Below are positions 35,176-44,159 of a DNA stretch of 64,000 nucleotides, in pieces (the first letter of the stretch is position 1; each line of letters opens with the position of its first letter). Location of the stretch: NCBI RefSeq assembly GCF_001750105.1, contig NZ_CP014143.1:2223001-2287000 (forward strand), in the 5' to 3' direction. A model generated the notes under the pieces. It did no database searches. It was given only the letters and a program-made list of their open reading frames with translations, and was not told the origin of the DNA. A program made the translations under genes and the position numbers. This DNA comes from Microbulbifer aggregans (GTDB taxonomy: Bacteria > Pseudomonadota > Gammaproteobacteria > Pseudomonadales > Cellvibrionaceae).

Positions 35176-36096
35176 ATGTCCGAACTGGAAAATCGCCGCG
35201 AGCGGCTGGAATTCAACAAGCTGCAGAAGCGCCTGCGCCGCAATGTGGGCCGCGCCATCGCCGACTTCAACATGATTGAAGAGGGCGACAAGATCATGGT
35301 GTGCCTGTCCGGTGGCAAGGACAGTTACGCGATGCTGGATATCCTGCTGAACCTGCAGAAGACCGCACCGGTCAACTTCGAGCTGGTGGCGGTCAATATG
35401 GACCAGAAGCAGCCGGGTTTCCCGGAGCACATCCTGCCCGAATACCTGCAATCACTGGGGGTGCCGCACCACATCGTGGAAAAGGACACCTACTCGGTCG
35501 TGAAGGAAGTGGTGCCGGAAGGTAAGACCACCTGTGGCCTCTGCTCGCGCCTGCGGCGTGGAACCCTGTACGGCTTTGCCGAGGAAATCGGGGCCACCAA
35601 AGTGGCGCTGGGTCACCACAAGGACGATATCGTCGAGACCCTGTTCCTGAATATGTTTTACGGCGGCCGCCTGAAGGCGATGCCGCCGAAGCTGCGTGCC
35701 GACGACGGCCGCAATATCGTGATCCGCCCGCTGGCCTACTGCCGCGAGTCGGATCTGGTGAAGTTTGCGGAACACAAAGACTTCCCGATCATTCCCTGCA
35801 ACCTGTGCGGCAGCCAGGAAAACCTGCAGCGTCAGGCGATCAAGAAGATGCTGCAGGAATGGGATCGGCAGTTCCCGGGGCGTAGCGAAAATATTTTTGC
35901 GGCACTCACGAGAGTATCCCCGTCACAGCTGGCGGACGGGGACCTTTACGACTTCGTGAACCTGGAGCTGGATCGTACTAAGCCAGCGGCTGCTGTGCGT
36001 GACGATCAGGCAATAGAGCGCCGGGTGAACTCCTGGGTGCCGGATGGCGACGAAGGGGAGGAGGCTCCCCTGTATATCGAGGCGCTGAATCTGTAG
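35176..36096 (+). CDS. ttcA: tRNA 2-thiocytidine(32) synthetase
   Basis: 306 aa. The PP-loop SGGKDSYAM binds [13 protein letters not shown] gives a CxxC pair and CNLCGSQ a further CxxC, ligating the Fe-S cluster that TtcA needs. The N-terminus ([24 protein letters not shown]) and [16 protein letters not shown] match TtcA. The start is the ATG at 35176 rather than an upstream one inside the palindrome. Its 3' end overlaps the convergent gene by 119 bp. Confidence 0.96.
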   Translation: MSELENRRERLEFNKLQKRLRRNVGRAIADFNMIEEGDKIMVCLSGGKDSYAMLDILLNLQKTAPVNFELVAVNMDQKQPGFPEHILPEYLQSLGVPHHIVEKDTYSVVKEVVPEGKTTCGLCSRLRRGTLYGFAEEIGATKVALGHHKDDIVETLFLNMFYGGRLKAMPPKLRADDGRNIVIRPLAYCRESDLVKFAEHKDFPIIPCNLCGSQENLQRQAIKKMLQEWDRQFPGRSENIFAALTRVSPSQLADGDLYDFVNLELDRTKPAAAVRDDQAIERRVNSWVPDGDEGEEAPLYIEALNL

Positions 36097-36577
36097 GGTC
36101 GGCACCGCTCACCAGCTGCGCGTAACTCTGCTCGAAGTCCCGTTGGGACGCTGCAGGGCCGTGATGGAAATGCTGGTGCCAGAGCCTCGCCATGGTGGGG
36201 ACGTCATCCTCCGCCACCTTGTCGGCGTCCGCGGCCCGGTAGATTAGCCAGGCAATGGCCGTCGCATAGCGGAGGTTGGTGGTCAGCTCACTGTGCGGGT
36301 GATCCAGGAAGTCCCGCTGACTCGCCAGCCCGCGCACCTTGGAGGCGAGCGCGGGGTGCCCAATCAGGTAGTCATCCCAGATCTCGCGGTGGGTGTGCGG
36401 TTGAATTTGATAAATGCCAAGTCCATGGCGCCGGCCCTGCTTGAGATGAAAACCGAGCTGCGACTCCTGCGCGGCTGTACCCAGCAGCAGGTTTTCCATT
36501 CCCGCAGACCAGGCTCTCAGGTGCTTGAGGGTCGGACGAATGACCAGCAGTCGTAACTCGTCCAGACAGATGCCCAT
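35978..36577 (-). CDS. Lysozyme/transglycosylase-like protein, phage-type
   Basis: 199 aa from the ATG at 36577. The segment [30 protein letters not shown], with the Glu in AAQES and a following GIYQI, resembles small phage and prophage proteins with a lysozyme-like fold. [13 protein letters not shown] then MARLWHQHF also fit. No signal peptide. The last 40 residues are Pro/Arg-rich and read antisense through the end of ttcA, so the original stop may have been lost. No other phage gene is nearby. Confidence 0.6.
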   Translation of the reverse strand: MGICLDELRLLVIRPTLKHLRAWSAGMENLLLGTAAQESQLGFHLKQGRRHGLGIYQIQPHTHREIWDDYLIGHPALASKVRGLASQRDFLDHPHSELTTNLRYATAIAWLIYRAADADKVAEDDVPTMARLWHQHFHHGPAASQRDFEQSYAQLVSGADPTDSAPRYTGEPPPLRRHPAPRSSPGALLPDRHAQQPLA

Positions 36578-36770
36578 AGTGTTGTCAGTTCTCCGTGTCT
36601 CTTCCCAATATTTAGTTTGTGGATTGAGCTGGCGCCAGCTAATGGGTAGATTTACGCGCAATAAACACAAAAATTAATGGCGACGCCTATTCTCATTGCC
36701 ATCTGTGCAAGGACTCGCTAACCGGGTTCGAGGCTGGGCCGGCCGCCAACAAAGCTGAAAGGGAGTTCCC

Positions 36771-38237
36771 ATGTCCGGACAATGGCTCGTCGCGCTGACC
36801 TTTGTCGCCTATCTCGCGTTGATCCTCTTGATCGGCGTTTACGCCTATCTGCGCACCAAGAACGCCAGCGATTACTTCCTCGGCGGGCGCTCTCTGCCAC
36901 CGGCGGTGGCGGCGCTGAGTGCCGGCGCGTCGGATATGAGCGGCTGGCTGTTGCTCGGCTTACCGGGTGCGGCTTATGCCAGCGGACTCTCCTCTGGCTG
37001 GATCGCCATCGGGCTCTTCTCCGGCATTGTGCTGAGTTGGACGGTGATGGCGCGACGCCTGCGTATCTACACCTATGAGCTGGACGACGCCCTGACGGTG
37101 CCCGCCTACCTGCACCGCCGTTTCAATATGGGGCATCCCTATCTGCGCACGCTGTGCGCGTTTTTCATCCTGCTGTTTTTCCTTTTCTACGTGGCCTCGG
37201 GCCTGATTGCCGGCGGCAAGCTGTTCGAGACCGTGTTTGGCTGGGATTACCGCTGGGCGGTAGTGATCGGTGCGGCGGCAGTGATCTCCTACACATTGTT
37301 TGGTGGCTTCCTGGCGGTCTCCTGGACGGACGTATTTCAGGGCCTGCTGATGAGCCTGGCGCTGGTGATCGTGCCGCTGGTGGTGATCATGGATGAGGGC
37401 GGCTTTTCCGCCAGCTGGGGCAAGTTGCAGCAGCAGGTGCCCGAGTTGATGCACTGGATGCGGGACAGCAGTGGGCAGACCCTGGGCATCGTGGCCATTC
37501 TCAGCTCCCTGGCCTGGGGGCTCGGCTACTTCGGCCAGCCCCATATCCTCGCCCGCTTCCAGGCGGTGCGCAGCGCTGATGATGTGCCGGTGGCCGCGTC
37601 GGTGGCTGCTGTCTGGTCACTGGCTGGTTTCCTCGGCGCCATGGCGGTGGGCCTGTTCGGGCACCTGGAGCTGGCCCAGGTCCTGGCGGACGGCGAGCGG
37701 GTATTCATGGCGCTGGTGGAGGCCCTGTTCCACCCGGTAGTGGCCGGGGTGCTGCTGGCGGCAATCCTGTCCGCCATCATGAGTACAGCGGACTCCCAGT
37801 TGCTGGTTTCCTCTGCGGCGCTGGCGGAAGATATCTACCACGTGTGGTTTGGCCGCAGCACCAGCCCCGAGGCGATGGTGAAAGTGGGGCGCTGGGCGGT
37901 GGTCGCGTTGTCCCTGGTCGCAGTCTGGGTCGCTATGGAGCCGGACTCCAAAGTGTTGGATGTGGTGGCCTATGCCTGGGCTGGACTCGGTGCGGCCTTT
38001 GGGCCGGCGACACTGATCAGCCTGTTCTGGTCGCGCATGACCGGTGCCGGCGCCATTGCCGGTGTGCTGGTAGGCGGCATGACGGTGCTGGTGTGGAAAC
38101 AGCTCTCCGGCGGCATCTTCGATATCTACGAGTTGTTGCCGGGCTTTGTTTTCTCCGCAGCTGCTATCGTGATAGTTAGCGCAGTGACGAAATGTCCTGC
38201 CGAGGTGGCCCAGCGACACCGCGAAATCGTGGGCTGA
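36771..38237 (+). CDS. putP: Sodium/proline symporter
   Basis: 488 aa SSS-family transporter with about 13 helices. The N-terminal KNASDYFLGGRSLPPAVAALSAGASDMSGWLLLGLPG is characteristic of PutP, including the Ser-rich sodium-site region; LSAIMSTADSQLLVSSAAL matches helix 8. An AGGGAG ribosome site precedes the ATG. No putA is nearby. A GC-rich hairpin without a T-tract follows at about 38277-38299. Confidence 0.92.
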   Translation: MSGQWLVALTFVAYLALILLIGVYAYLRTKNASDYFLGGRSLPPAVAALSAGASDMSGWLLLGLPGAAYASGLSSGWIAIGLFSGIVLSWTVMARRLRIYTYELDDALTVPAYLHRRFNMGHPYLRTLCAFFILLFFLFYVASGLIAGGKLFETVFGWDYRWAVVIGAAAVISYTLFGGFLAVSWTDVFQGLLMSLALVIVPLVVIMDEGGFSASWGKLQQQVPELMHWMRDSSGQTLGIVAILSSLAWGLGYFGQPHILARFQAVRSADDVPVAASVAAVWSLAGFLGAMAVGLFGHLELAQVLADGERVFMALVEALFHPVVAGVLLAAILSAIMSTADSQLLVSSAALAEDIYHVWFGRSTSPEAMVKVGRWAVVALSLVAVWVAMEPDSKVLDVVAYAWAGLGAAFGPATLISLFWSRMTGAGAIAGVLVGGMTVLVWKQLSGGIFDIYELLPGFVFSAAAIVIVSAVTKCPAEVAQRHREIVG

Positions 38238-38387
38238 GCTACCTGCTCAAGGCTGTGCGGGACGCATCGCCGCAGACCGGGCCGGCAATCGCCGGCCGGC
38301 GGTTACCTCGGCGGCAGAGCGTGGTCGCCGAGGGCGAAAAGGATTTCCATCCGCAGGAATTAACCACAACGCGGTTGGAGATACTGG

Positions 38388-38900
38388 GTGATAGAAGTTC
38401 ATCTCGGTGATATCACTCGATTACAGGTCGATGTAATCGTCAATGCGGCCAATCGCCACCTGTCCGGTGGTGGTGGGGTCGACGGGGCCATCCACCGCGC
38501 GGCGGGGCCCGAACTGTCTGAGGCCTGCCGCGCGATCGGCGGTTGTCCGGTCGGTGAGGTCAGGGCCACACCGGCATTTTCCCTCCCTGCAAAACGCATC
38601 TACCACACGGTGGGCCCCGTGTGGCGAGGCGGTAATCTCGGCGAGCCAGAGCTGTTGTCCAGCTGCTATCGGCACTGCCTCTCCCTGGCGCGGCGCGAGG
38701 GAATGAAATCCATTGCCTTCCCGGCCATCAGTTGCGGGGTCTATGACTATCCGCCGGAACTGGCGGTGGAGATCGCCGTTGACCAGGTCCAGGATCACTT
38801 GGATCGGGAGGCGCCCCCAGAGCAGATTATTTTCTGCTGTTTCGACGCGCGGATGGCGGATCTCTATCGCCTCCAGTTGGAGGCGGTCGTGCGCCGCTGA
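38388..38900 (+). CDS. Macrodomain protein (O-acetyl-ADP-ribose deacetylase-like)
   Basis: 170 aa, GTG start with GGAG ribosome site. Macrodomain landmarks: GDIT near the N-terminus, DVIVNAANRHLSGGGGVDGAIH (catalytic loop with Asn and Gly-rich turn), YHTVGPVW, and AFPAISCGVYDYP (ADP-ribose phosphate loop). It binds ADP-ribose and probably removes it from proteins or O-acetyl-ADP-ribose (YmdB-like). No ADP-ribosyltransferase is adjacent. Confidence 0.93.
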   Translation: MIEVHLGDITRLQVDVIVNAANRHLSGGGGVDGAIHRAAGPELSEACRAIGGCPVGEVRATPAFSLPAKRIYHTVGPVWRGGNLGEPELLSSCYRHCLSLARREGMKSIAFPAISCGVYDYPPELAVEIAVDQVQDHLDREAPPEQIIFCCFDARMADLYRLQLEAVVRR

Positions 38901-38978
38901 AGCGCAGTTGATTCTTGTCCTCGCGTCCAACATTATTGGCGCACACTACGCACAATAAAAACACGCGAGGATGAGAGT

Positions 38979-39443
38979 ATGCGCAGCGCGGAACAGTGGT
39001 TCTCGGAGTACGGCGAGAGCCACCAGAACCCTACCAATAAGGCGATCCACTGGATTGCGGTGCCGGTGATTTACGCTACGGTGGTGGGTTTGGTCTGGTC
39101 CATTCCCCAGCCGGCGTTTATGGCCGAGATTCCCTGGCTGAACTGGGCCGTGGTGGCGCTGGTGCCGGCACTGATGTTCTATGCCGTGATGTCCTTCTCC
39201 CTGGCGCTCGGTATGGTCGCTATCAGTGTTGTTTGCCTGTGGGGCTGGTCGGTCGTCGACCGGCTTGGGTTCAGCGTCTGGCAGGTGTCGCTATTACTCT
39301 TCGTGGTGATGTGGATCTTCCAGTTCATCGGCCACCATGTAGAGGGCAAGAAACCGTCCTTCTTCAAGGATGTGCAGTTCCTGCTGATCGGTCCGGCCTG
39401 GGTGATCGGCTTCCTTTACCGGAAACTGGGTATCCGTTACTGA
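38979..39443 (+). CDS. Mpo1-like (DUF962) membrane protein
   Basis: 154 aa, four transmembrane segments. The conserved YGESHQNPTNKAIHWIAVP near the N-terminus and FIGHHVEGKKPSFFKD later carry the His residues of the Mpo1/DUF962 family. In yeast these form the iron site of a dioxygenase acting on 2-hydroxy fatty acids. Lipid alpha-oxidation is thus a family-based guess. Confidence 0.88.
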   Translation: MRSAEQWFSEYGESHQNPTNKAIHWIAVPVIYATVVGLVWSIPQPAFMAEIPWLNWAVVALVPALMFYAVMSFSLALGMVAISVVCLWGWSVVDRLGFSVWQVSLLLFVVMWIFQFIGHHVEGKKPSFFKDVQFLLIGPAWVIGFLYRKLGIRY

Positions 39444-39493
39444 GTTCTGGGGCAGTTGCCCGATATCAGCCCGGCTGTCCGGCCGGGCGCAAC

Positions 39494-39979
39494 TCACCGG
39501 TTGTAATGCACCGGTACTTCCAGTGTTTCCTTCACCTGCTCCATCACCACATAGCTGGTGCATTCCTGTACTTCGGGCAGGGTGAGTAGTGTCTCACCGT
39601 AAAACTTCCGATAAGCGCTCATGTCTGCCACTCGCGCCTTGATCAGGTAATCGAAGTTGCCTGAGACCAGGTAACACTCCTGTACCTCCGGTAGCGCCGC
39701 CACCGCGTTGCGGAATTCCTCGAACGCATCCTGGGCGGATCGGTTCAGGCGGATCTGCACGAAGACCACCAGGGCCGCATCGAGAAACTCCGGGTTGATC
39801 AGGGCGGTATAGCCCTGGATAACGCCGTCACTTTCCAGCCTCCGTACCCGTTCTACACATGGCGTCGCAGTCAGGCCCACCTGGCGGGCCAGTTCGGCAT
39901 AGCTGGTGCGTCCATTCTTCTGTAGAACGCGCAGGATGTTGCGGTCGATGGTGCTGAGTTCATTGGCGCGTTTGCGCAT
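39494..39979 (-). CDS. Lrp/AsnC family transcriptional regulator
   Basis: 161 aa. N-terminal winged helix-turn-helix (IDRNILRVLQKNGRTSYAELARQVGLTATPCVERVRRLE) and C-terminal RAM ligand-binding domain (LPEVQECYLVSGNFDYLIKARV). It is divergent from alanine dehydrogenase with a palindromic site between them, so it very likely senses alanine or another amino acid and controls ald. Confidence 0.93.
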   Translation of the reverse strand: MRKRANELSTIDRNILRVLQKNGRTSYAELARQVGLTATPCVERVRRLESDGVIQGYTALINPEFLDAALVVFVQIRLNRSAQDAFEEFRNAVAALPEVQECYLVSGNFDYLIKARVADMSAYRKFYGETLLTLPEVQECTSYVVMEQVKETLEVPVHYNR

Positions 39980-40029
39980 GGCGGGCTCCCAAGTGGTCGA
40001 TTCGCTTAAAAAAGCATCTTTTTAACGGC

Positions 40030-40054
40030 ATAGCCAGTGGAATCCACTGGTTAT
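40030..40054. promoter_or_regulatory. Palindromic operator in the lrp-type/ald intergenic region
   Basis: ATAGCCAGTGG-AAT-CCACTGGTTAT, two 11-nt arms with one mismatch, midway between the regulator and ald. It is the most obvious binding site for the Lrp-type regulator and could control both genes. A possible -10 (TATACT, 40093-40098) lies downstream towards ald. Confidence 0.65.
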
Positions 40055-40175
40055 GAGAAAAATCTACCACAAATTCACTTGAAGGTCGGCCCTATACTAG
40101 CCGAAATCACAGAGGCAGGACGAAAAACCGGCCAGTGAAGCGCGGGCGTCCTTCAATTTTGAGGAGTAGAGAAAA

Positions 40176-41321
40176 ATGTTGATTGGTGTACCAAAAGAGA
40201 TCAAAAACCACGAGTACCGTATTGGCCTGACTCCGGCCAGCGTACGCGAGCTGATCAGCCACGGCCACGAGGTAATCGTGCAGAAAGACGGTGGCTCCGC
40301 CATCGGCTTTACCGATGAAATGTACGTTGAAGCGGGTGCCCGCATCATCGATACGCCGGAAGAAATCTTCGCCACTGCTGACATGATCGTCAAGGTGAAA
40401 GAGCCGCAGCCCCACGAGTGCGAGATGCTGCGCCCCGGCCAGATTCTTTACACCTACCTGCACCTGGCACCCGATCCCAAGCAGACCGAGCTGCTGGTGA
40501 AGTCCGGTGCAACCTGTATTGCCTACGAAACCGTGACCGACCGCTTTGGCGCGCTGCCGCTGCTGGCTCCGATGTCTGAAGTTGCCGGCCGTATGTCCGT
40601 ACAGTGCGGCGCCCACCACCTGGAAAAAGCCCAGGGCGGCCTCGGCGTTCTGCTGGGCGGTGTTCCCGGCGTTGCTCCGGCCAAGGTGCTGATCATCGGT
40701 GGCGGTGTAGTGGGTACCAACGCAGCCAAGATGGCTCTGGGTATGGGCGCCGACGTGACCATCCTGGACCGCTCCCTGCCGCGTCTGCGTCAGCTGGACG
40801 ATATCTTCGGCGGCGCTGTGCGCACCGAGTACTCCACCAACGACGCGATCGAGTCCCATGCTCTGGAATCCGACCTGGTGATCGGTGCTGTTCTGATTCC
40901 GGGTGCCGCAGCGCCGAAGCTGCTGACCCGCGACATCATCAGCCGCATGAAGAAGGGTGCCGTTGTTGTGGACGTGGCGATCGACCAGGGCGGTTGTTTC
41001 GAAACCTCCAAGGCGACCACTCACCAGGAGCCGACTTACGTCGTCGACGGTGTGGTGCACTACTGTGTTGCCAACATGCCGGGCGGTGTTGCCCGTACCT
41101 CCACCATGGCCCTGAACAACGCTACCCTGCCGTTCGCCGTTTCCCTCGCCAACAAAGGTGCCAAGCAGGCCCTGCTGGACGACGCCAATCTGCTGGAGGG
41201 CCTGAACGTTCACGCCGGCATGGTGACTTACCAGGCAGTGGCCGATGTACTGGGCTACGAGTTTGTAGATCCGAAGCTTGCCCTGCAGAAATCTGCAGTG
41301 CAGCAGGGTGAAGTGGCCTGA
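40176..41321 (+). CDS. ald: Alanine dehydrogenase
   Basis: 381 aa. NAD-dependent oxidative deamination of L-alanine to pyruvate and ammonia. It begins [22 protein letters not shown]; Lys and His substrate residues are in [10 protein letters not shown] and YTYLHLA; the NAD site is [23 protein letters not shown]-terminal [23 protein letters not shown] is typical. GAGGAG ribosome site. The gene shows strong codon bias. Regulated by the divergent Lrp-type gene. Confidence 0.97.
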   Translation: MLIGVPKEIKNHEYRIGLTPASVRELISHGHEVIVQKDGGSAIGFTDEMYVEAGARIIDTPEEIFATADMIVKVKEPQPHECEMLRPGQILYTYLHLAPDPKQTELLVKSGATCIAYETVTDRFGALPLLAPMSEVAGRMSVQCGAHHLEKAQGGLGVLLGGVPGVAPAKVLIIGGGVVGTNAAKMALGMGADVTILDRSLPRLRQLDDIFGGAVRTEYSTNDAIESHALESDLVIGAVLIPGAAAPKLLTRDIISRMKKGAVVVDVAIDQGGCFETSKATTHQEPTYVVDGVVHYCVANMPGGVARTSTMALNNATLPFAVSLANKGAKQALLDDANLLEGLNVHAGMVTYQAVADVLGYEFVDPKLALQKSAVQQGEVA

Positions 41322-41418
41322 TCGGCCGCTTTACCGCGCTTGATTGAGTAACGTGCTTATTCTTGTTTGAGCAGACTTTCTCCCCAGGGGCGCGAATGTG
41401 CCCCGCTCTGTGAGACCC

Positions 41419-41466
41419 GGTGGCGGGAGCCACCATTTTTGAGCCGCGTATTTACGCGGCTTTTTT
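41419..41466 (+). terminator. Tandem rho-independent terminators after ald
   Basis: First hairpin GGTGGC-GGGA-GCCACC (41419-41434) followed by ATTTTT. Second hairpin GCCGCG..CGCGGC (41443-41460) followed by a run of T. Confidence 0.85.
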
Positions 41467-41519
41467 ATTTCTGCTTTTCTAGTGCTGCCGGGTGGGGGCG
41501 GAGAGACTGCGGGTCCCGG

Positions 41520-41903
41520 TCAGACCGCTGGGCGGTCTCCGGGGATTCTGGACATCAGCAGGTAGGCGATACCGATCATCACCGGTACCGAGGCGACGGC
41601 CAGCATGCCCTTGAGTGCATGACCGCTCGGGTCGGGGGTGAAGAAGCCCATCAAGGCGAGCCCAAGGGCAATGGCGACCCAGATAATGCCGGTGCGGACG
41701 TCGCGCTTGGGGTGAGCACCATAGATCCTCATCTGCTCTACCACCGACGCGGCCATCTGATTGTCTTTTTCCAGTGCGAGGCGAATGGTTTGCTGCACTT
41801 CCAGGTTGGCTTTCTGGCGGAAATGCAGAGCCATCCAGACCAGCAGGCCCACCAAAAGAAAAAATGCAAAGGGGATCAGTAGGGCGAGAGTGCCTTCATT
41901 CAT
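41520..41903 (-). CDS. Hypothetical inner-membrane protein
   Basis: 127 aa. One N-terminal helix (about 5-27), a cytoplasmic amphipathic stretch (HFRQKANLEVQQTIRLALEKDNQM), then two helices (about 72-87 and 97-115). It resembles DUF6249-type proteins seen in gammaproteobacteria, often near sigma-factor genes; none is present here. Function unknown. Confidence 0.75.
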   Translation of the reverse strand: MNEGTLALLIPFAFFLLVGLLVWMALHFRQKANLEVQQTIRLALEKDNQMAASVVEQMRIYGAHPKRDVRTGIIWVAIALGLALMGFFTPDPSGHALKGMLAVASVPVMIGIAYLLMSRIPGDRPAV

Positions 41904-41993
41904 GATTGTCGTGCTCCTGGTTTAAGTCGATGCCGGAAATCGGCGTTGCTTAATCAATAGATGCGCGACAGGGGGTGTTTGGATGCAGTGACG

Positions 41994-42710
41994 TCAGCGC
42001 CCCGGGAAAAGACGCCCGAGAAGCACTGGCAATGCCGTCTCGACCCGCAGGATTCGTGGCCCCAGGTGTACGCCCTCGAAACCCTTTTCCTGCAACTTTT
42101 CAACCTCGTAGGGAATAAAGCCCCCCTCGGGCCCGACTGCCAGGGTAACGGGCTCGTCCATATCCACCGGGCAGGGGCTGTCTGTGACCGGGTGCGCAAC
42201 CAGGCGGCGGGAATCTGCGGCGATCTCGTCCAGCTCATCCTCGACAAAAGGCTTGAACCGCTTGCGCAGTTCGATGGTGGGCATGCGGGTGTCCACGGCC
42301 TGTTCGAGCCCGAGCAGGCACAGTTCGCGCAACTTCTCCGGTTGCAGCCAGGGGGACTGCCAGTAGGACTTCTCTACCCGATAAGCATTGACCAGATAGA
42401 TTCTCTTGGCCCCGAGTGTGGTGACATGCTCGATGATGCGCTTGAGCATTTTCGGGCGGGGCAGGGCGAGTATGACTGTCAGAGGCAGTGGTGCGGGTGC
42501 GGACTGCTGCAGCGTGACCTCGAGTTCCACCCGGTTGTCATCGATATCCAGTACCCGTCCGCGACCGATGGCGCCGTCGAGCAGCCCAACCTTGAGCCTG
42601 TCACCGGGTGCTGCGCGGTGCACCTGCTGGATATGCGCATGTCGACGGCCGGTCAGCGTTACGCGGGTCGCTTCGGTGAAATCTTCGGGAAACAGAATAA
42701 TAAGATTCAA
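41994..42710 (-). CDS. rsmE: 16S rRNA (uracil(1498)-N3)-methyltransferase
   Basis: 238 aa SPOUT methyltransferase. It methylates U1498 of 16S rRNA in the assembled 30S subunit. The trefoil-knot SAM site is seen in LAVGPEGGFIPYEVE and LGPRILRVETALPVLLG; the N-terminal PUA-like part has RRHAHIQQVHRAAPGDRLKVG. The TTG at 42710 is used as start because homologues begin MNLILL..EDF at this point; the frame continues upstream without support. Confidence 0.93.
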   Translation of the reverse strand: MNLIILFPEDFTEATRVTLTGRRHAHIQQVHRAAPGDRLKVGLLDGAIGRGRVLDIDDNRVELEVTLQQSAPAPLPLTVILALPRPKMLKRIIEHVTTLGAKRIYLVNAYRVEKSYWQSPWLQPEKLRELCLLGLEQAVDTRMPTIELRKRFKPFVEDELDEIAADSRRLVAHPVTDSPCPVDMDEPVTLAVGPEGGFIPYEVEKLQEKGFEGVHLGPRILRVETALPVLLGRLFPGR

Positions 42711-42818
42711 AGCGCTGTTCTCAGGCTGCTGCCGTGCTGTTGTCCTGTTGCAGGGGCAGGTGTGACCTCTCGCTTTTCCCATGGGCTGGCGCAAGAGGCA
42801 CAGTGGGAAAGCGTCCTG

Positions 42819-43664
42819 TCAGCGGGAAGCGCTGGCTTCCGCGCCCTTGCCCAGGCCTTCATAGGCGCGCACCCGCACAATGCGTCCCTTTTCCTCCTCG
42901 GCAATGGTTTCGGCGATGTACTGCGCCAGCTGCTCGACAGTGGTGTCACAGGTCACCAGTTCGCAGCGGCTGGCGGGCAGGGTGAGGGTAAACTTGCCCT
43001 GTCGGGCGGTATAGGCGAACCCGAGTTGATCTCCACCTTCACTGCCATGCAGATCCTCTCTGGTACCCAGGTAGATGTCCCGCCAGCGCTCGGCCCAGCG
43101 CTCCTCCCACTCCGGGTCTCGCGTCCCGTCGACAAAGATCTGTATCCGCGAGCGGTGGCCGTGGGCGATGCGCTGACAGTTGCCGTCGTGCTTTTTCAAG
43201 CCGTGGCTGTAGTGGTAATAGGGGTCGTCGATGTGCTCGCTGCAAAACTTCAGTTGGAGTTTTGCCACGCTGCCGGGAAAGGCACCGCTCAGCTGGGTAA
43301 CGCACCAGGCGGCGGCACTCTCTTCAAAAATTTCCTCGGCTTCCACCAGGGCAAAAGCCTGCTCTGGCCCGCCCACAGTAATCTCGCCACCATCCTTGAG
43401 CTTCCAGGTGAGCGCCAGAGTATCTCCGCTTCGCTGTAGCTCCAGATGGGGGGATTGCACTGGCACCAGCAAGCGGTGATCCACCTCGTCGTCGAGCCAG
43501 TTGCGCAGGGTTTTCTTCACGATCCCGAAGTCACACACCATTCCCTGATCGTCCAGCGCCCCGTCGAGAGCGGCGCTTGCGAGCCAGGTCTCGCCCACCA
43601 GGCCGCGAGCGTGGTCCAGGTAGCTGAAATCTACATTGGTGAGGTTGTCGACAAACAGGTGCAT
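42819..43664 (-). CDS. 6-pyruvoyl-tetrahydropterin synthase / QueD family protein, double domain
   Basis: 281 aa, about twice the length of QueD. The first half contains GLVGETWLASAALDGALDDQGMVCDFGIVKK and LDDEVDHRLLVP. The second holds SEHIDDPYYHYSHGLKKHDGNCQRIAHGHRSRIQIFVDG, with the His residues expected for zinc (HGHRS) and the catalytic Cys in NCQRIAHG. A role in pterin or 7-deazaguanine synthesis is likely, but the two-domain form may act on a different substrate. No que or fol genes adjoin it. Confidence 0.82.
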   Translation of the reverse strand: MHLFVDNLTNVDFSYLDHARGLVGETWLASAALDGALDDQGMVCDFGIVKKTLRNWLDDEVDHRLLVPVQSPHLELQRSGDTLALTWKLKDGGEITVGGPEQAFALVEAEEIFEESAAAWCVTQLSGAFPGSVAKLQLKFCSEHIDDPYYHYSHGLKKHDGNCQRIAHGHRSRIQIFVDGTRDPEWEERWAERWRDIYLGTREDLHGSEGGDQLGFAYTARQGKFTLTLPASRCELVTCDTTVEQLAQYIAETIAEEEKGRIVRVRAYEGLGKGAEASASR

Positions 43665-43833
43665 GAACTGCCTTAGCGGTTGGAGTCAGGGAAAGGGTTA
43701 AAAACGCGGCCCATAGTATAACCGCTAACAGGGGTAGAACTCGCGCCTGCGAGTCTCTATAATCGCGCCCTCTTCGATGCTGATCGCACGTCGATATCGG
43801 TCGGAGTCTTAAGCCAAGCTTAAGTAGTGTAGT

Positions 43834-43943
<110 letters not shown>

Positions 43944-44159
43944 TCCATTTCTGCCCTCTGAAATTCCCATTCCCCACCATTCCCCCGCCATTGCCACAGC
44001 CCCGGGCTCATGCAGTATTTTTCTCCGCAGAAGCCGCTTCGCAGGGAATAATGTGCCGATGTTTCGTGCTGAACCGCCATCCGGTCCCGCGTAGTCTTGT
44101 CCCTATGCTATAAACGGCGTCACTTGTAACCGATTCCGATAAAGACAAAGAGGGAACCG

